In this document: positions 1 through 5,341 of the stretch, piece after piece | How the letters are laid out: every line of letters starts with the position of its first letter | Numbering within the stretch: the stretch's first letter is position 1 | Source of the DNA: Sphingomonadaceae bacterium | GTDB lineage: Bacteria > Pseudomonadota > Alphaproteobacteria > Sphingomonadales > Sphingomonadaceae | NCBI GenBank assembly: GCA_947442095.1 | Contig: CANEVG010000262.1 | Coordinates: 1-5,341, forward strand | Length of the DNA stretch: 5,341 nucleotides | Direction of reading: 5' to 3' | Program-made: the position numbers and the translations under genes | Notes under the pieces: model-generated | The model's database searches: none | Told to the model about the DNA's origin: nothing | The model's input: the letters and a program-made list of their open reading frames with translations, nothing else

Positions 1-65
1 CCCCCCCCTGTCGAGACTGCATCGCGGCCGGCCCGATCGACCTATCCATCGATTGGAGAGAGGCA

Positions 66-238
66 ATGACCGCTTACGACTACCGCCTGACCCTTGTTCA
101 CAGCCGGCTGGATCATGAGATCCGCCGCGAGCAGGCGTGCCTTGCGCCTCATGCGTGCAGCGGCTGAAGAAGCTCAAGCTCGCGATCAAGGATCGGCTGC
201 AGCAGATGCGCAAGGCGCAATGGCATAGCTACGCCTGA
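66..238 (+). pseudogene. Frameshifted DUF465 (YdcH-like) small protein gene
   Basis: The reading frame opens at ATG 66 behind a good ribosome site (GGAGAGAGG, 55-63). It encodes MTAYDYRLTLVHSRLDHEIR and then runs into a TGA at 165-167 after 33 codons. From 161, in the frame one base back, the sequence continues RLKKLKLAIKDRLQQM and ends at TGA 236-238. A short helix rich in Arg and Glu followed by an RLKKxKLxIKDR block is the pattern I know from small DUF465 proteins of alphaproteobacteria, about 55-60 residues long. Joining the two frames restores that length. The break lies at about 150-161 and fits the loss of one base (or gain of two). I see no slippery heptamer that would suggest programmed frameshifting. 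It is either a recent pseudogene or a sequencing error. The family's function is unknown. The gene converges on the minus-strand tlpA-like gene, 28 bases away. Confidence 0.72.
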
Positions 239-255
239 TTAGCACAACTTATCAG
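235..255. terminator. Weak stem-loop between two convergent genes
   Basis: CTGATTAG (235-242) pairs with CTTATCAG (248-255) at 7 of 8 positions around a 5-base loop, with one T-T mismatch. It covers the stop codon of the broken DUF465 gene and lies 11 bases beyond the stop of the tlpA-like gene. No T-run follows on either strand, so it is at best a weak bidirectional terminator and could be chance. Confidence 0.25.
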
Positions 256-266
256 CCCTCAATTGG

Positions 267-878
267 TCAGGGCAGCGTATCGGCGAGCAATGCGTCGGTA
301 CGCGGCCCCGACCAGTCGTGCGAGCCGATCATGCGCCACACTTCACGGCCATCGGCATTATAAAGCACCGTTGTCGGTAGCACACCGGTGCCGTAATGCT
401 GGCTCATCGCATTGTCGGGATCGAGCCAAGGCTGCAGATGCGCCAGCTTGCGGTCCTTGAAGAACGCGCCGACCGCCTCGGCCTTGTCGATATCCTGCGA
501 GACAGTGACGACCCGGAGTATTTCGGTACGGCTTGCGGCCAGCCCGTCGAGCGTGGGCATTTCGAGCACACAGGGGCCGCACCATGTCGCCCATAGATTT
601 ATCAGCACCGGCTTGCCCTTCAGATCCAGCGTGCGCAGCTTTGCGCCGGAGGGATCGGTGAAGGTGACGTCTGGCATCGCCGCGCCGCGATTGGCGATAT
701 CGAGCGTGCCGTTGAACGGTCCAGCTCCATCTGGCGATGCGCCTTCCGCAGGCGCAGCCGATGTGCTGGCGCTCTGCGGTTGCACCTCGGCGGGGGTTTG
801 CCTATCGCAGCCAGCAAGCAGGCCTGCGCTGAGCAGGGCCAGCGCAATTATCACGAAAGCAGGCGGACGCAGCAACAT
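267..878 (-). CDS. tlpA: TlpA/ResA-like thioredoxin-fold lipoprotein
   Basis: A 203-residue protein predicted to act as a thiol-disulfide reductase on the periplasmic side, anchored by a lipid. Residues 1-24 form a lipoprotein signal: Arg4, a hydrophobic stretch, and the lipobox LLAGC with Cys24 as the acylation site. A Ser/Ala/Pro-rich linker (about 25-65) follows, then a thioredoxin-like domain with the active site WCGPC (Cys100, Cys103) and the cis-proline loop GVLPTT (Pro168). This is the full redox apparatus of the TlpA/ResA/DsbE group. Members of that group reduce apocytochrome c or cytochrome oxidase copper sites; which substrate applies here cannot be read from sequence. The frame extends to an ATG at 998, but ATG 878 is chosen because it places the signal peptide at the N-terminus. 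Only a distant GGAG precedes it (about 15 bases away), so the ribosome site is poor. The start codon overlaps that of argH on the other strand by two bases. A TlpA gene beside argH is an arrangement I recall from other alphaproteobacteria. Confidence 0.9.
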   Translation of the reverse strand: MLLRPPAFVIIALALLSAGLLAGCDRQTPAEVQPQSASTSAAPAEGASPDGAGPFNGTLDIANRGAAMPDVTFTDPSGAKLRTLDLKGKPVLINLWATWCGPCVLEMPTLDGLAASRTEILRVVTVSQDIDKAEAVGAFFKDRKLAHLQPWLDPDNAMSQHYGTGVLPTTVLYNADGREVWRMIGSHDWSGPRTDALLADTLP

Positions 879-2280
879 GAGCGGCAATTCAGGCTCCAAC
901 CAGATGTGGGGCGGGCGCTTCGCGGCGGGCCCTTCGGCCGTGATGCGCGAAATCAACGCCTCGATTCCCTTCGACAAAGCCTTGTGGCGACAGGACATCG
1001 CCGCGTCAAAGGCCCATGTGGCGATGCTGGGTGCGCAAGGGATCGTTTCGGCTGAAGACGCAGCGCTGATTTCCGGTGGGCTCGATCAGGTCGCAGCGGA
1101 GTATGAGGCCAGCGGGGTTCCGGAAAACTGGGATCTTGAAGACATCCACATGACCTCCGAGAGCCGGCTGGCCGAACTGATCGGCCCGGTGGCCGGGCGC
1201 CTTCACACCGCGCGCAGCCGCAACGATCAGGTGGCGACCGATTTTCGGCTGTGGGTGCGCGATACCGTGGACCAGACCGGCGCGGCGCTCGAGGCCTTGC
1301 AGGCCGCGCTCGTGACGCGCGCGGGCGAGCATTCCGCGAGCATCATGCCGGGTTTTACCCATCTGCAGACAGCGCAGCCGGTCACGCTCGGGCATCATTT
1401 GATGGCCTATTACGAGATGATCGGGCGCGATCGCTCGCGGCTGGCCGATGCGCGTGCGCGCATGAACCAGTGCCCGCTGGGCGCGGCCGCGCTGGCGGGG
1501 ACCGGCTTTCCGATCGATCGTGTGGCCACCGCGAAGGCGCTGGGCTTTGACGGACCAACTGCCAACAGCCTCGATTCGGTGTCGGACCGCGATTTCGCGC
1601 TCGATTTCCTGATGGCGGCAGCGCAGTGTTCGCTGCACCTCTCTCGGCTGGCCGAAGAGTTCATCATCTGGGCGAGCCAGCCGTTTGGGTTCGTGACCCT
1701 GCCGGACAGCCTTTCGACTGGCAGTTCGATCATGCCGCAGAAGAAGAACCCCGATGCGGCGGAACTGGTGCGCGGGCATTCGGGGCGGATCGTGGGCTGC
1801 CTGACGGCGCTAATGATTACGATGAAGGGCCTGCCGCTGGCCTATTCGAAGGATATGCAGGACGACAAGCCGCCAGTGTTCGAAGCGGCCTCGCTGCTCG
1901 CGCTTTCGATTGCGGCGATGACCGGCATGGTGGCCGAGGCGACCTTCCGGACGGGCCGCATGCGCGCCGCCGCCGAACTCGGCTATGCGACCGCTACCGA
2001 TCTCGCCGACTGGCTCGTTCGGCAGGCGAACATCCCGTTCCGCGAGGCGCACCATATCACCGGCAGCGCGGTAAAGCTGGCGGAAAGCCGGAGCGTGGCG
2101 CTCGATCAGCTGTCCATCGAGGACCTCACGGCCATCGATCCGCGCATCGACGAGCGGGTTTATGCCGCGCTCTCGGTCGAGGCATCGGTGGCGGCGCGCA
2201 CCAGCCATGGCGGAACTGCGCCGGACGAGGTAAGGAAACGTGTCGCCGAGGCACGTGCTGCGCTGGGAATGGAGGCATGA
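877..2280 (+). CDS. argH: Argininosuccinate lyase
   Basis: A 467-residue cytoplasmic enzyme that splits argininosuccinate into arginine and fumarate, the last step of arginine synthesis; the family works as a homotetramer. The usual landmarks are all present: MWGGRF near the N-terminus (residues 10-15), the substrate-binding block ARSRNDQ, GFTHLQTAQP with His162 in the place of the family's catalytic His, and the fumarase/aspartase-superfamily signature GSSIMPQKKNP (282-292), whose loop serine is the catalytic base. Length is normal for ArgH (about 460). The start at ATG 877 follows a weak AGGCGGA (861-867) with a 9-base spacer. ATG 904, directly before the conserved WGGRF, is a shorter alternative. 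The frame stays open upstream to 412, but that stretch is the antisense of the tlpA-like gene. The stop overlaps the start of the next gene, implying translational coupling. No intergenic promoter region exists upstream, so any promoter must lie inside the tlpA-like gene. Confidence 0.97.
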   Translation: MSGNSGSNQMWGGRFAAGPSAVMREINASIPFDKALWRQDIAASKAHVAMLGAQGIVSAEDAALISGGLDQVAAEYEASGVPENWDLEDIHMTSESRLAELIGPVAGRLHTARSRNDQVATDFRLWVRDTVDQTGAALEALQAALVTRAGEHSASIMPGFTHLQTAQPVTLGHHLMAYYEMIGRDRSRLADARARMNQCPLGAAALAGTGFPIDRVATAKALGFDGPTANSLDSVSDRDFALDFLMAAAQCSLHLSRLAEEFIIWASQPFGFVTLPDSLSTGSSIMPQKKNPDAAELVRGHSGRIVGCLTALMITMKGLPLAYSKDMQDDKPPVFEAASLLALSIAAMTGMVAEATFRTGRMRAAAELGYATATDLADWLVRQANIPFREAHHITGSAVKLAESRSVALDQLSIEDLTAIDPRIDERVYAALSVEASVAARTSHGGTAPDEVRKRVAEARAALGMEA

Positions 2281-2282
2281 TG
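2271..2282 (+). promoter_or_regulatory. Ribosome site and double ATG deciding the lipoprotein start
   Basis: GGAGG (2271-2275) sits inside the last codons of argH. Two in-frame ATGs follow, at 2277 (1-base spacer) and 2280 (4-base spacer). The second has the better spacing and overlaps the argH stop by one base (TGATG); the first would overlap by four (ATGA). Either way ribosomes finishing argH can restart at once. Confidence 0.6.
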
Positions 2283-2531
2283 AGCCAGCTTCGCACCGTT
2301 CTGCTGTTTGTCGCCTTGGGCAGCGTGCTCGCCGGATGCGGCGCGCGGCGCGAGCTCTTGCCGGCGCAGGGGCGTTCTTTGCCCGCAGCCCCCTATGGCC
2401 GCGGCGACCAGCCCAATGCCGATGCGCTGCTGACCCCGCCGGTGCAGGCCAAACCCGAGCGCAGCGTCGAGCTGCGCAGCCGGTCTCAGGACCGGGACGA
2501 TGATCCGTTCGATCTTCCGCCCGAGGATTGA
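2280..2531 (+). CDS. lptM: Small LptM-like lipoprotein
   Basis: An 83-residue protein (84 if ATG 2277 is used). It has a short signal with Arg5, a hydrophobic core and the lipobox VLAGC, with acylation at Cys20. The mature part starts CGARRELLP and continues as a low-complexity, Pro/Arg-rich tail ending in an acidic DRDDDPFDLPPED. Mature proteins of the LptM/YifL group (LPAM_2-type lipoproteins) begin CGxKGPLxxP and are equally short. LptM of E. coli helps oxidative maturation of LptD, the outer-membrane LPS translocon. Here the family motif is only partly kept (CG, then L and P at matching places), so the assignment rests on size, lipobox, motif remnant and position between argH and lysA, where I recall such lipoproteins in alphaproteobacteria. 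The start overlaps the argH stop; lysA begins 42 bases downstream. If not LptM it is an uncharacterised small lipoprotein, with a role in the envelope either way. Confidence 0.7.
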   Translation: MSQLRTVLLFVALGSVLAGCGARRELLPAQGRSLPAAPYGRGDQPNADALLTPPVQAKPERSVELRSRSQDRDDDPFDLPPED

Positions 2532-2573
2532 CCTTCTTGCGGCTGCTCGCCGAATGCCTTTCAGGAAATTCCG

Positions 2574-3833
2574 ATGGACCACTTTGAATATCGCAGCGGC
2601 GTGCTCCACGCCGAGGACATGGCGCTGCCGCAGATTGCCGAGGCGGTTGGTACGCCGGTCTATGTCTATTCGCGCGCCACGCTGACGCGCCATGCCCGCG
2701 TGTTCCGCGATGCGCTGGCGGTTCTGCCGCGCGTGCATCTGGCGTTTGCGGTCAAGTCCAATCCCAATCTCGCGGTGCTCAAGGTGCTGGCAGCGGAAGG
2801 GTATGGTGCGGACGTTGTTTCGTTGGGCGAACTTGACCGCGCGCTTGCGGCGGGGATTGCGCCGGCCGACGTCGTGTTCTCTGGCGTTGGCAAGACGGCG
2901 CGCGAGATGCGCCGCGCGCTGGAAGTGGGGACTGGGCAATTCAACCTCGAAAGCGAGGAAGAAGGCCAGGAGCTGGCCGAAATCGCTGAGGCCATGGGCC
3001 TTGTCGCGACTTGCACCTTGCGCATCAATCCCGATGTCGATGCGGGCACGCACGAGAAGATTTCCACCGGCAAGGCCGAGAACAAGTTCGGCGTGCCGCA
3101 CAACCGCGCGGCGGGCATCTATGCCCGGCTGGCGGCGGTGCCGGGGCTCAACATGCGCGGCATTGCGCTCCATATCGGCAGCCAGCTTGCCAGCCTCGAT
3201 CCGCTGGAGGCCGCGTTCACCAAAGCCGGGGCGCTGATGCGGGAGATCCGCGCGGGCGGCGGCACGGTCACGCACATGGACCTCGGCGGCGGGGTGGGCG
3301 TGCCCTACAAGGCGGGCGAGGTGTTCCCGCAGCCAGCCGAATACGCCGCGATGATCGCGCGCGTGACGGCGGACTGGGACGTGACACTGATGTTCGAGCC
3401 TGGCCGTGTCATCACCGGCAACACCGGCGTGCTGCTGACCGAAGTGGTGCGGGTGAAGGAAGGCGCGGTGCATCCCTGGGTGGTCGTCGATGCCGCGATG
3501 AACGATCTGGCACGCCCGGCGATGTATGACGCGTGGCATGATTTCAGCGCGGTGGCCCCAAGCGGCGCACGGATGACCGCTAACATCGTCGGTCCGATCT
3601 GCGAATCGAGCGATACTTTCGCCAAGGCGCGCGACATTGATGTGGTTGCGCGCGGCGATCTGGCGGTGTTCCGAACCGCCGGGGCTTATGGCGCGACGAT
3701 GGCCAATACCTATAACTCAAGGCCGATGGTGCCCGAAGTGATGGTGGATGGGGGCAAGTGGGCCGTGGTGGCCGACCGGATCGAGCCTTCGACCATTCTT
3801 TCCGCTGAGCGCGTGCCGGACTGGCTGGCGTGA
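2574..3833 (+). CDS. lysA: Diaminopimelate decarboxylase
   Basis: A 419-residue PLP enzyme that decarboxylates meso-diaminopimelate to L-lysine, the last step of the DAP pathway, in the cytoplasm. It shows the fold-III (alanine racemase-like barrel) decarboxylase layout. The PLP lysine is Lys61 in FAVKSNPN. His200 lies in HIGSQL and the phosphate-binding glycines in LGGGVGVPY (237-245). EPGR is at 275-278. CESSD (343-347) supplies the cysteine and aspartate that complete the active site across the dimer. Tyr372 in GAYGA is the C-terminal PLP-contact region, followed by the usual YNSRP. Length matches the family (about 420). ATG 2574 has a clear ribosome site AGGAAA (2563-2568) with a 5-base spacer, the best-formed of the cluster. 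Its stop overlaps the GTG start of the siroheme gene by four bases. No defect is visible, so it should be fully active. Confidence 0.97.
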   Translation: MDHFEYRSGVLHAEDMALPQIAEAVGTPVYVYSRATLTRHARVFRDALAVLPRVHLAFAVKSNPNLAVLKVLAAEGYGADVVSLGELDRALAAGIAPADVVFSGVGKTAREMRRALEVGTGQFNLESEEEGQELAEIAEAMGLVATCTLRINPDVDAGTHEKISTGKAENKFGVPHNRAAGIYARLAAVPGLNMRGIALHIGSQLASLDPLEAAFTKAGALMREIRAGGGTVTHMDLGGGVGVPYKAGEVFPQPAEYAAMIARVTADWDVTLMFEPGRVITGNTGVLLTEVVRVKEGAVHPWVVVDAAMNDLARPAMYDAWHDFSAVAPSGARMTANIVGPICESSDTFAKARDIDVVARGDLAVFRTAGAYGATMANTYNSRPMVPEVMVDGGKWAVVADRIEPSTILSAERVPDWLA

Positions 3834-4609
3834 GCCTTCCCAGCCTCCCGCTGTTTCATCGCATCGCCGGGCAACCGGTGGTGGTGCTGGGGCATGGCGA
3901 GGCGGCGGAGGCGAAGCGGCGGCTGGTGCTTCGCGCGGGCGGCAAAGTGATCGAGGATCTGGCCGAAGGTATCGATGTGGGCGCGCGGCTGGCATTCATC
4001 GCGCACGATGATGCGCGCACCTGCGAGGGTGATGCGATCCGCGCGCGCGGGGCGGGGCTGCTGGTCAATGTCGTCGACCGTCCGACGCTGTGCGATTTTA
4101 CCACGCCTTCGATCATCGACCGCGCACCGGTGCTGATCGCGGTGGGCACTGGCGGCGCTTCAGCTGGCCTCGCCAAAGCGCTGCGGCTGCGGCTGGAGCG
4201 GCTGTTGCCGCAAGGGCTTGGCGCGCTGGCCGAGTCGCTCTACGCCGCGCGTGATGCGATGCGCGCGCGATGGCCGACAGGGTCAGAACGCCGCCGCGCG
4301 CTCGATTGCGCGCTTGAAGAGGGTGGTGCGCTCGATCCCTTGCGCGGCGCGGATGCCGCAGATGTGGCCGCATGGCTTGCCGGCGGCGCGGACGGCGCGG
4401 CGGGGCGTTTCAGGATTACCTTACGCTCCACCGATCCCGACGACCTGACCTTGCGCGAGGCGCGGCTGCTGGGGCAGGCCGATGTCGTGGTGACGGGGCC
4501 TACGGTGCCCAGCGCAGTTTTGGCACGTGTGCGGGCCGATGCGGCGCGGCTTGCGGCGGGAGGGGTTGAGCCTGAAGGCGCAATCGTGGTGGTGATTGAC
4601 GGGCCATAG
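3830..4609 (+). CDS. cysG: Siroheme synthase, dehydrogenase/ferrochelatase part (CysG N-terminal type)
   Basis: A 259-residue protein matching the N-terminal half of CysG (and yeast Met8p), which oxidises precorrin-2 to sirohydrochlorin with NAD and inserts iron to give siroheme for sulfite or nitrite reductase. Residues 16-40 form the NAD-binding strand-turn-helix with GHGEAAEAKRR, where GGGxVAxRK is usual. NVVDRP carries Asp83, equivalent to the catalytic Asp104 of E. coli CysG. TTPSIIDRAPVLIAVGTGGAS (about 91-111) and LRLRLERLLPQ (118-128) are the typical dimerisation and hinge blocks. The protein does not end there: residues 192-241 resemble the first 50 residues of the uroporphyrinogen-III methyltransferase domain (LTLREARLLGQAD, VRADAARL), but the domain stops and its glycine motif is lost. 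Methylation must then come from another gene. It starts at GTG, overlapping the lysA stop (GTGA), with only a weak ribosome site, so it likely depends on lysA translation. It could act only as precorrin-2 dehydrogenase. Confidence 0.85.
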   Translation: MSLPSLPLFHRIAGQPVVVLGHGEAAEAKRRLVLRAGGKVIEDLAEGIDVGARLAFIAHDDARTCEGDAIRARGAGLLVNVVDRPTLCDFTTPSIIDRAPVLIAVGTGGASAGLAKALRLRLERLLPQGLGALAESLYAARDAMRARWPTGSERRRALDCALEEGGALDPLRGADAADVAAWLAGGADGAAGRFRITLRSTDPDDLTLREARLLGQADVVVTGPTVPSAVLARVRADAARLAAGGVEPEGAIVVVIDGP

Positions 4610-4667
4610 GGCTCACCAATTAACTAACTGGAATTTTTGGATAGGGGGCACTGTACATCGCTGCATG

Positions 4668-4676
4668 TGTGATACT
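4668..4676 (+). promoter_or_regulatory. Possible extended -10 promoter element
   Basis: TGT followed by GATACT gives an extended -10 with 4 of 6 matches to TATAAT. No convincing -35 lies 17 bases upstream. Transcription would begin near 4683, about five bases before ATG 4688, giving a nearly leaderless mRNA. The stretch 4610-4667 holds nothing else I can name. This is a weak pattern match. Confidence 0.25.
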
Positions 4677-4689
4677 CCTGCGGGAGTAT
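4672..4689. promoter_or_regulatory. Perfect palindrome over the start of the downstream gene
   Basis: ATACTCC (4672-4678) and GGAGTAT (4683-4689) are exact inverted repeats around the loop TGCG. The right arm holds the only Shine-Dalgarno-like sequence (GGGAG, 4682-4686) and the first two bases of ATG 4688. It could be a repressor operator overlapping the core promoter, or an RNA hairpin that hides the ribosome site and start codon. The symmetry is seen directly; the function is inference. Confidence 0.5.
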
Positions 4690-5188
4690 GACGATACCCT
4701 CTCAAACCACCTCGGCTGCCACGCTGCCTCTCGGTGTGGTGGTATTTGGCATCATCGGCTTGCCGAGTGTTACCATCGAAGTAAGCCCGATCGAGGTTCC
4801 TAAGCTGCCCGATGGAATGGTCGTTGATGGCGTGATGCTAGCTTCGATCAACGTCGCTACGCCAGTCACTCGCGAAATGCCCTTGCACTTGGAAGTGACC
4901 TTTGATCACGAGGGTCATCGCGACACCGGCGAATGCTTAGAGAGCATAGGCTTCCAAAGCGATCGGGGCGCATTGCATGTTGCGGTACGAGACGACGAAT
5001 GGCTAGCCGCTAGAGGCGTCGTCGCAGATCATGTGGAATACAAGTCCCGGGGCTTCAGGCAAACGATATTTGAAGCTGACGCTGGGAGGAGATTGTACGT
5101 CAGCGTGGCTTGGCGGGAAGGACGCCGAGACCCGGTTACAGGCGATGTATCAACTTGGTTCGCGGCCGATTTGGCGCTTCCGTTCTAG
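4688..5188 (+). CDS. Unrecognised 166-residue protein, low-GC
   Basis: I do not recognise this protein. It has no signal peptide and no convincing membrane segment; residues 13-24 are hydrophobic but too short and contain Gly and Pro. The sequence alternates hydrophobic and polar residues (VTIEVSPIEVP, MPLHLEVTFDHEG, ALHVAVRDDEW, RRLYVSVAWREG), suggesting a mostly beta cytoplasmic protein, and it has one cysteine. ATG 4688 is the first possible start, since an in-frame TGA lies at 4670-4672. The Shine-Dalgarno-like GGGAG is only one base from the ATG, so start selection is odd. Base composition is about 56% G+C by hand count against roughly 70% in the sampled neighbour lines. Codons rare in the neighbours occur repeatedly: ATA three times, AGA and AGG twice each, CTA twice, TTA once. 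This points to a different origin, such as horizontal transfer. It lies 78 bases past the siroheme gene and is probably a separate transcription unit. Confidence 0.72.
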   Translation: MTIPSQTTSAATLPLGVVVFGIIGLPSVTIEVSPIEVPKLPDGMVVDGVMLASINVATPVTREMPLHLEVTFDHEGHRDTGECLESIGFQSDRGALHVAVRDDEWLAARGVVADHVEYKSRGFRQTIFEADAGRRLYVSVAWREGRRDPVTGDVSTWFAADLALPF

Positions 5189-5199
5189 CCAGGACCATG

Positions 5200-5214
5200 G
5201 CCGCCAAAGGCGGC
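5200..5214. terminator. Short GC hairpin after the unknown gene
   Basis: GCCGCC and GGCGGC form a perfect 6-bp stem around an AAA loop, 11 bases after the stop codon at 5188. No T-run follows (TGATCTGCTT), so it is not a classical intrinsic terminator, though GC hairpins without T-runs are common 3' ends in high-GC genomes. The stretch 5215-5296 behind it holds no gene I can support. Confidence 0.35.
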
Positions 5215-5296
5215 TGATCTGCTTCCAAGCAATAAAGCCGAACGGCTGCAACGGGGTCGTGTCCGGCCAGTCCGCTTTTGGTTCAGGTCGCGCGAA

Positions 5297-5341
5297 AGCC
5301 CCCCTCGCCAAACCATCTCCCCTGAAGGAGAGAGGGCTAAG
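5297..5341. repeat. Interspersed palindromic (REP-like) repeat, cut by the window edge
   Basis: The block contains nested inverted repeats: AGCCC (5297-5301) with GGGCT (5334-5338), CCCTC (5302-5306) with GAGGG (5332-5336), and TCTCC (5316-5320) with GGAGA (5327-5331). These are partly alternative pairings. The layout CCCCCTCGCC-AAACC-ATCTCCCC-TGAAGG-AGAGAGGG closely resembles the CCCCTCACCCCAACCCTCTCCC type of intergenic repeat found in many copies in diverse proteobacteria. The resemblance is from memory, and only one copy is visible here. Such elements usually lie between genes and can act as weak transcription ends. Confidence 0.45.

Noticed and set aside
1..8. Run of eight C at the left end
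   Set aside because: A short homopolymer at the window edge; it may be a contig-end artefact and supports no feature.
150..165. Programmed -1 frameshift in the DUF465 gene
   Set aside because: No slippery heptamer or downstream structure is visible, and I know of no frameshifting in this family; mutation or sequence error is simpler.
823..851. Candidate argH promoter (AATTAT at 846-851 as a -10)
   Set aside because: Only 4 of 6 matches and no -35 at the right spacing; too weak to list as a feature.
412..876. N-terminal extension of argH on the plus strand
   Set aside because: It is the antisense of the tlpA-like gene, and ArgH proteins begin just before MWGGRF; the normal length is reached from ATG 877.
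879..998. N-terminal extension of the tlpA-like protein to ATG 998
   Set aside because: It would bury the lipoprotein signal peptide 40 residues inside the protein; ATG 878 places it at the N-terminus.
1006..1779. Minus-strand open frame (257 codons) antisense to argH
   Set aside because: No motif, Arg/His-rich composition, and it lies wholly within the well-supported argH gene.
2160..3539. Long minus-strand open frame (459 codons) antisense to lysA and the lipoprotein gene
   Set aside because: The product is Arg/His/Ala-rich with no recognisable motif, and it mirrors the strongly conserved lysA frame; it is an effect of high-GC third positions.
5153..5341. Open minus-strand frame running in from the right edge
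   Set aside because: It crosses the palindromic repeat and overlaps the end of the unknown gene, with no recognisable protein similarity; open by chance.

Overview
The window is high-GC DNA, about 70% G+C in the gene lines I counted by hand. It looks like a chromosomal segment from an alphaproteobacterium, most likely a sphingomonad (Sphingobium, Novosphingobium or Erythrobacter type). I base that on the protein sequences, the codon choice and the gene order tlpA / argH - small lipoprotein - lysA. The lineage is an inference; there is no rRNA or other marker here to prove it.

Layout, left to right. (1) 66-238: a small DUF465/YdcH-type gene on the plus strand, broken by a frameshift near position 155-161. 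(2) 267-878, minus strand: a TlpA/ResA-like thioredoxin-fold lipoprotein. (3) 877-4609, plus strand: a compact cluster of four genes, namely argH (argininosuccinate lyase), an LptM-like small lipoprotein, lysA (diaminopimelate decarboxylase) and the dehydrogenase/ferrochelatase part of siroheme synthase (CysG N-terminal type). argH overlaps the lipoprotein gene and lysA overlaps the siroheme gene; the lipoprotein gene and lysA are 42 bases apart. This fits one polycistronic mRNA. (4) 4688-5188: an unrecognised 166-residue protein with clearly lower G+C (about 56%) and different codon use, preceded by a perfect palindrome that runs into its start codon. (5) 5189-5341: non-coding, with a short GC hairpin and an edge-truncated repeat resembling the interspersed CCCTCxCC...GGAGAGGG palindromes common in proteobacteria.

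How the genes fit together. argH makes arginine, lysA makes lysine, and the CysG-type protein makes siroheme, the cofactor of sulfite and nitrite reductase. The cluster is therefore a mixed biosynthetic operon with a lipoprotein that, by family resemblance, would help assemble the outer-membrane LPS transporter. The divergent TlpA-like protein would handle disulfide reduction in the periplasm. The start codons of tlpA and argH overlap head to head, so there is no intergenic promoter region between them.

I see no clear new multi-gene system. The points most worth a second look are the degenerate methyltransferase remnant fused to the siroheme enzyme, the start-codon palindrome with its foreign-looking gene, and the head-to-head overlapping starts.
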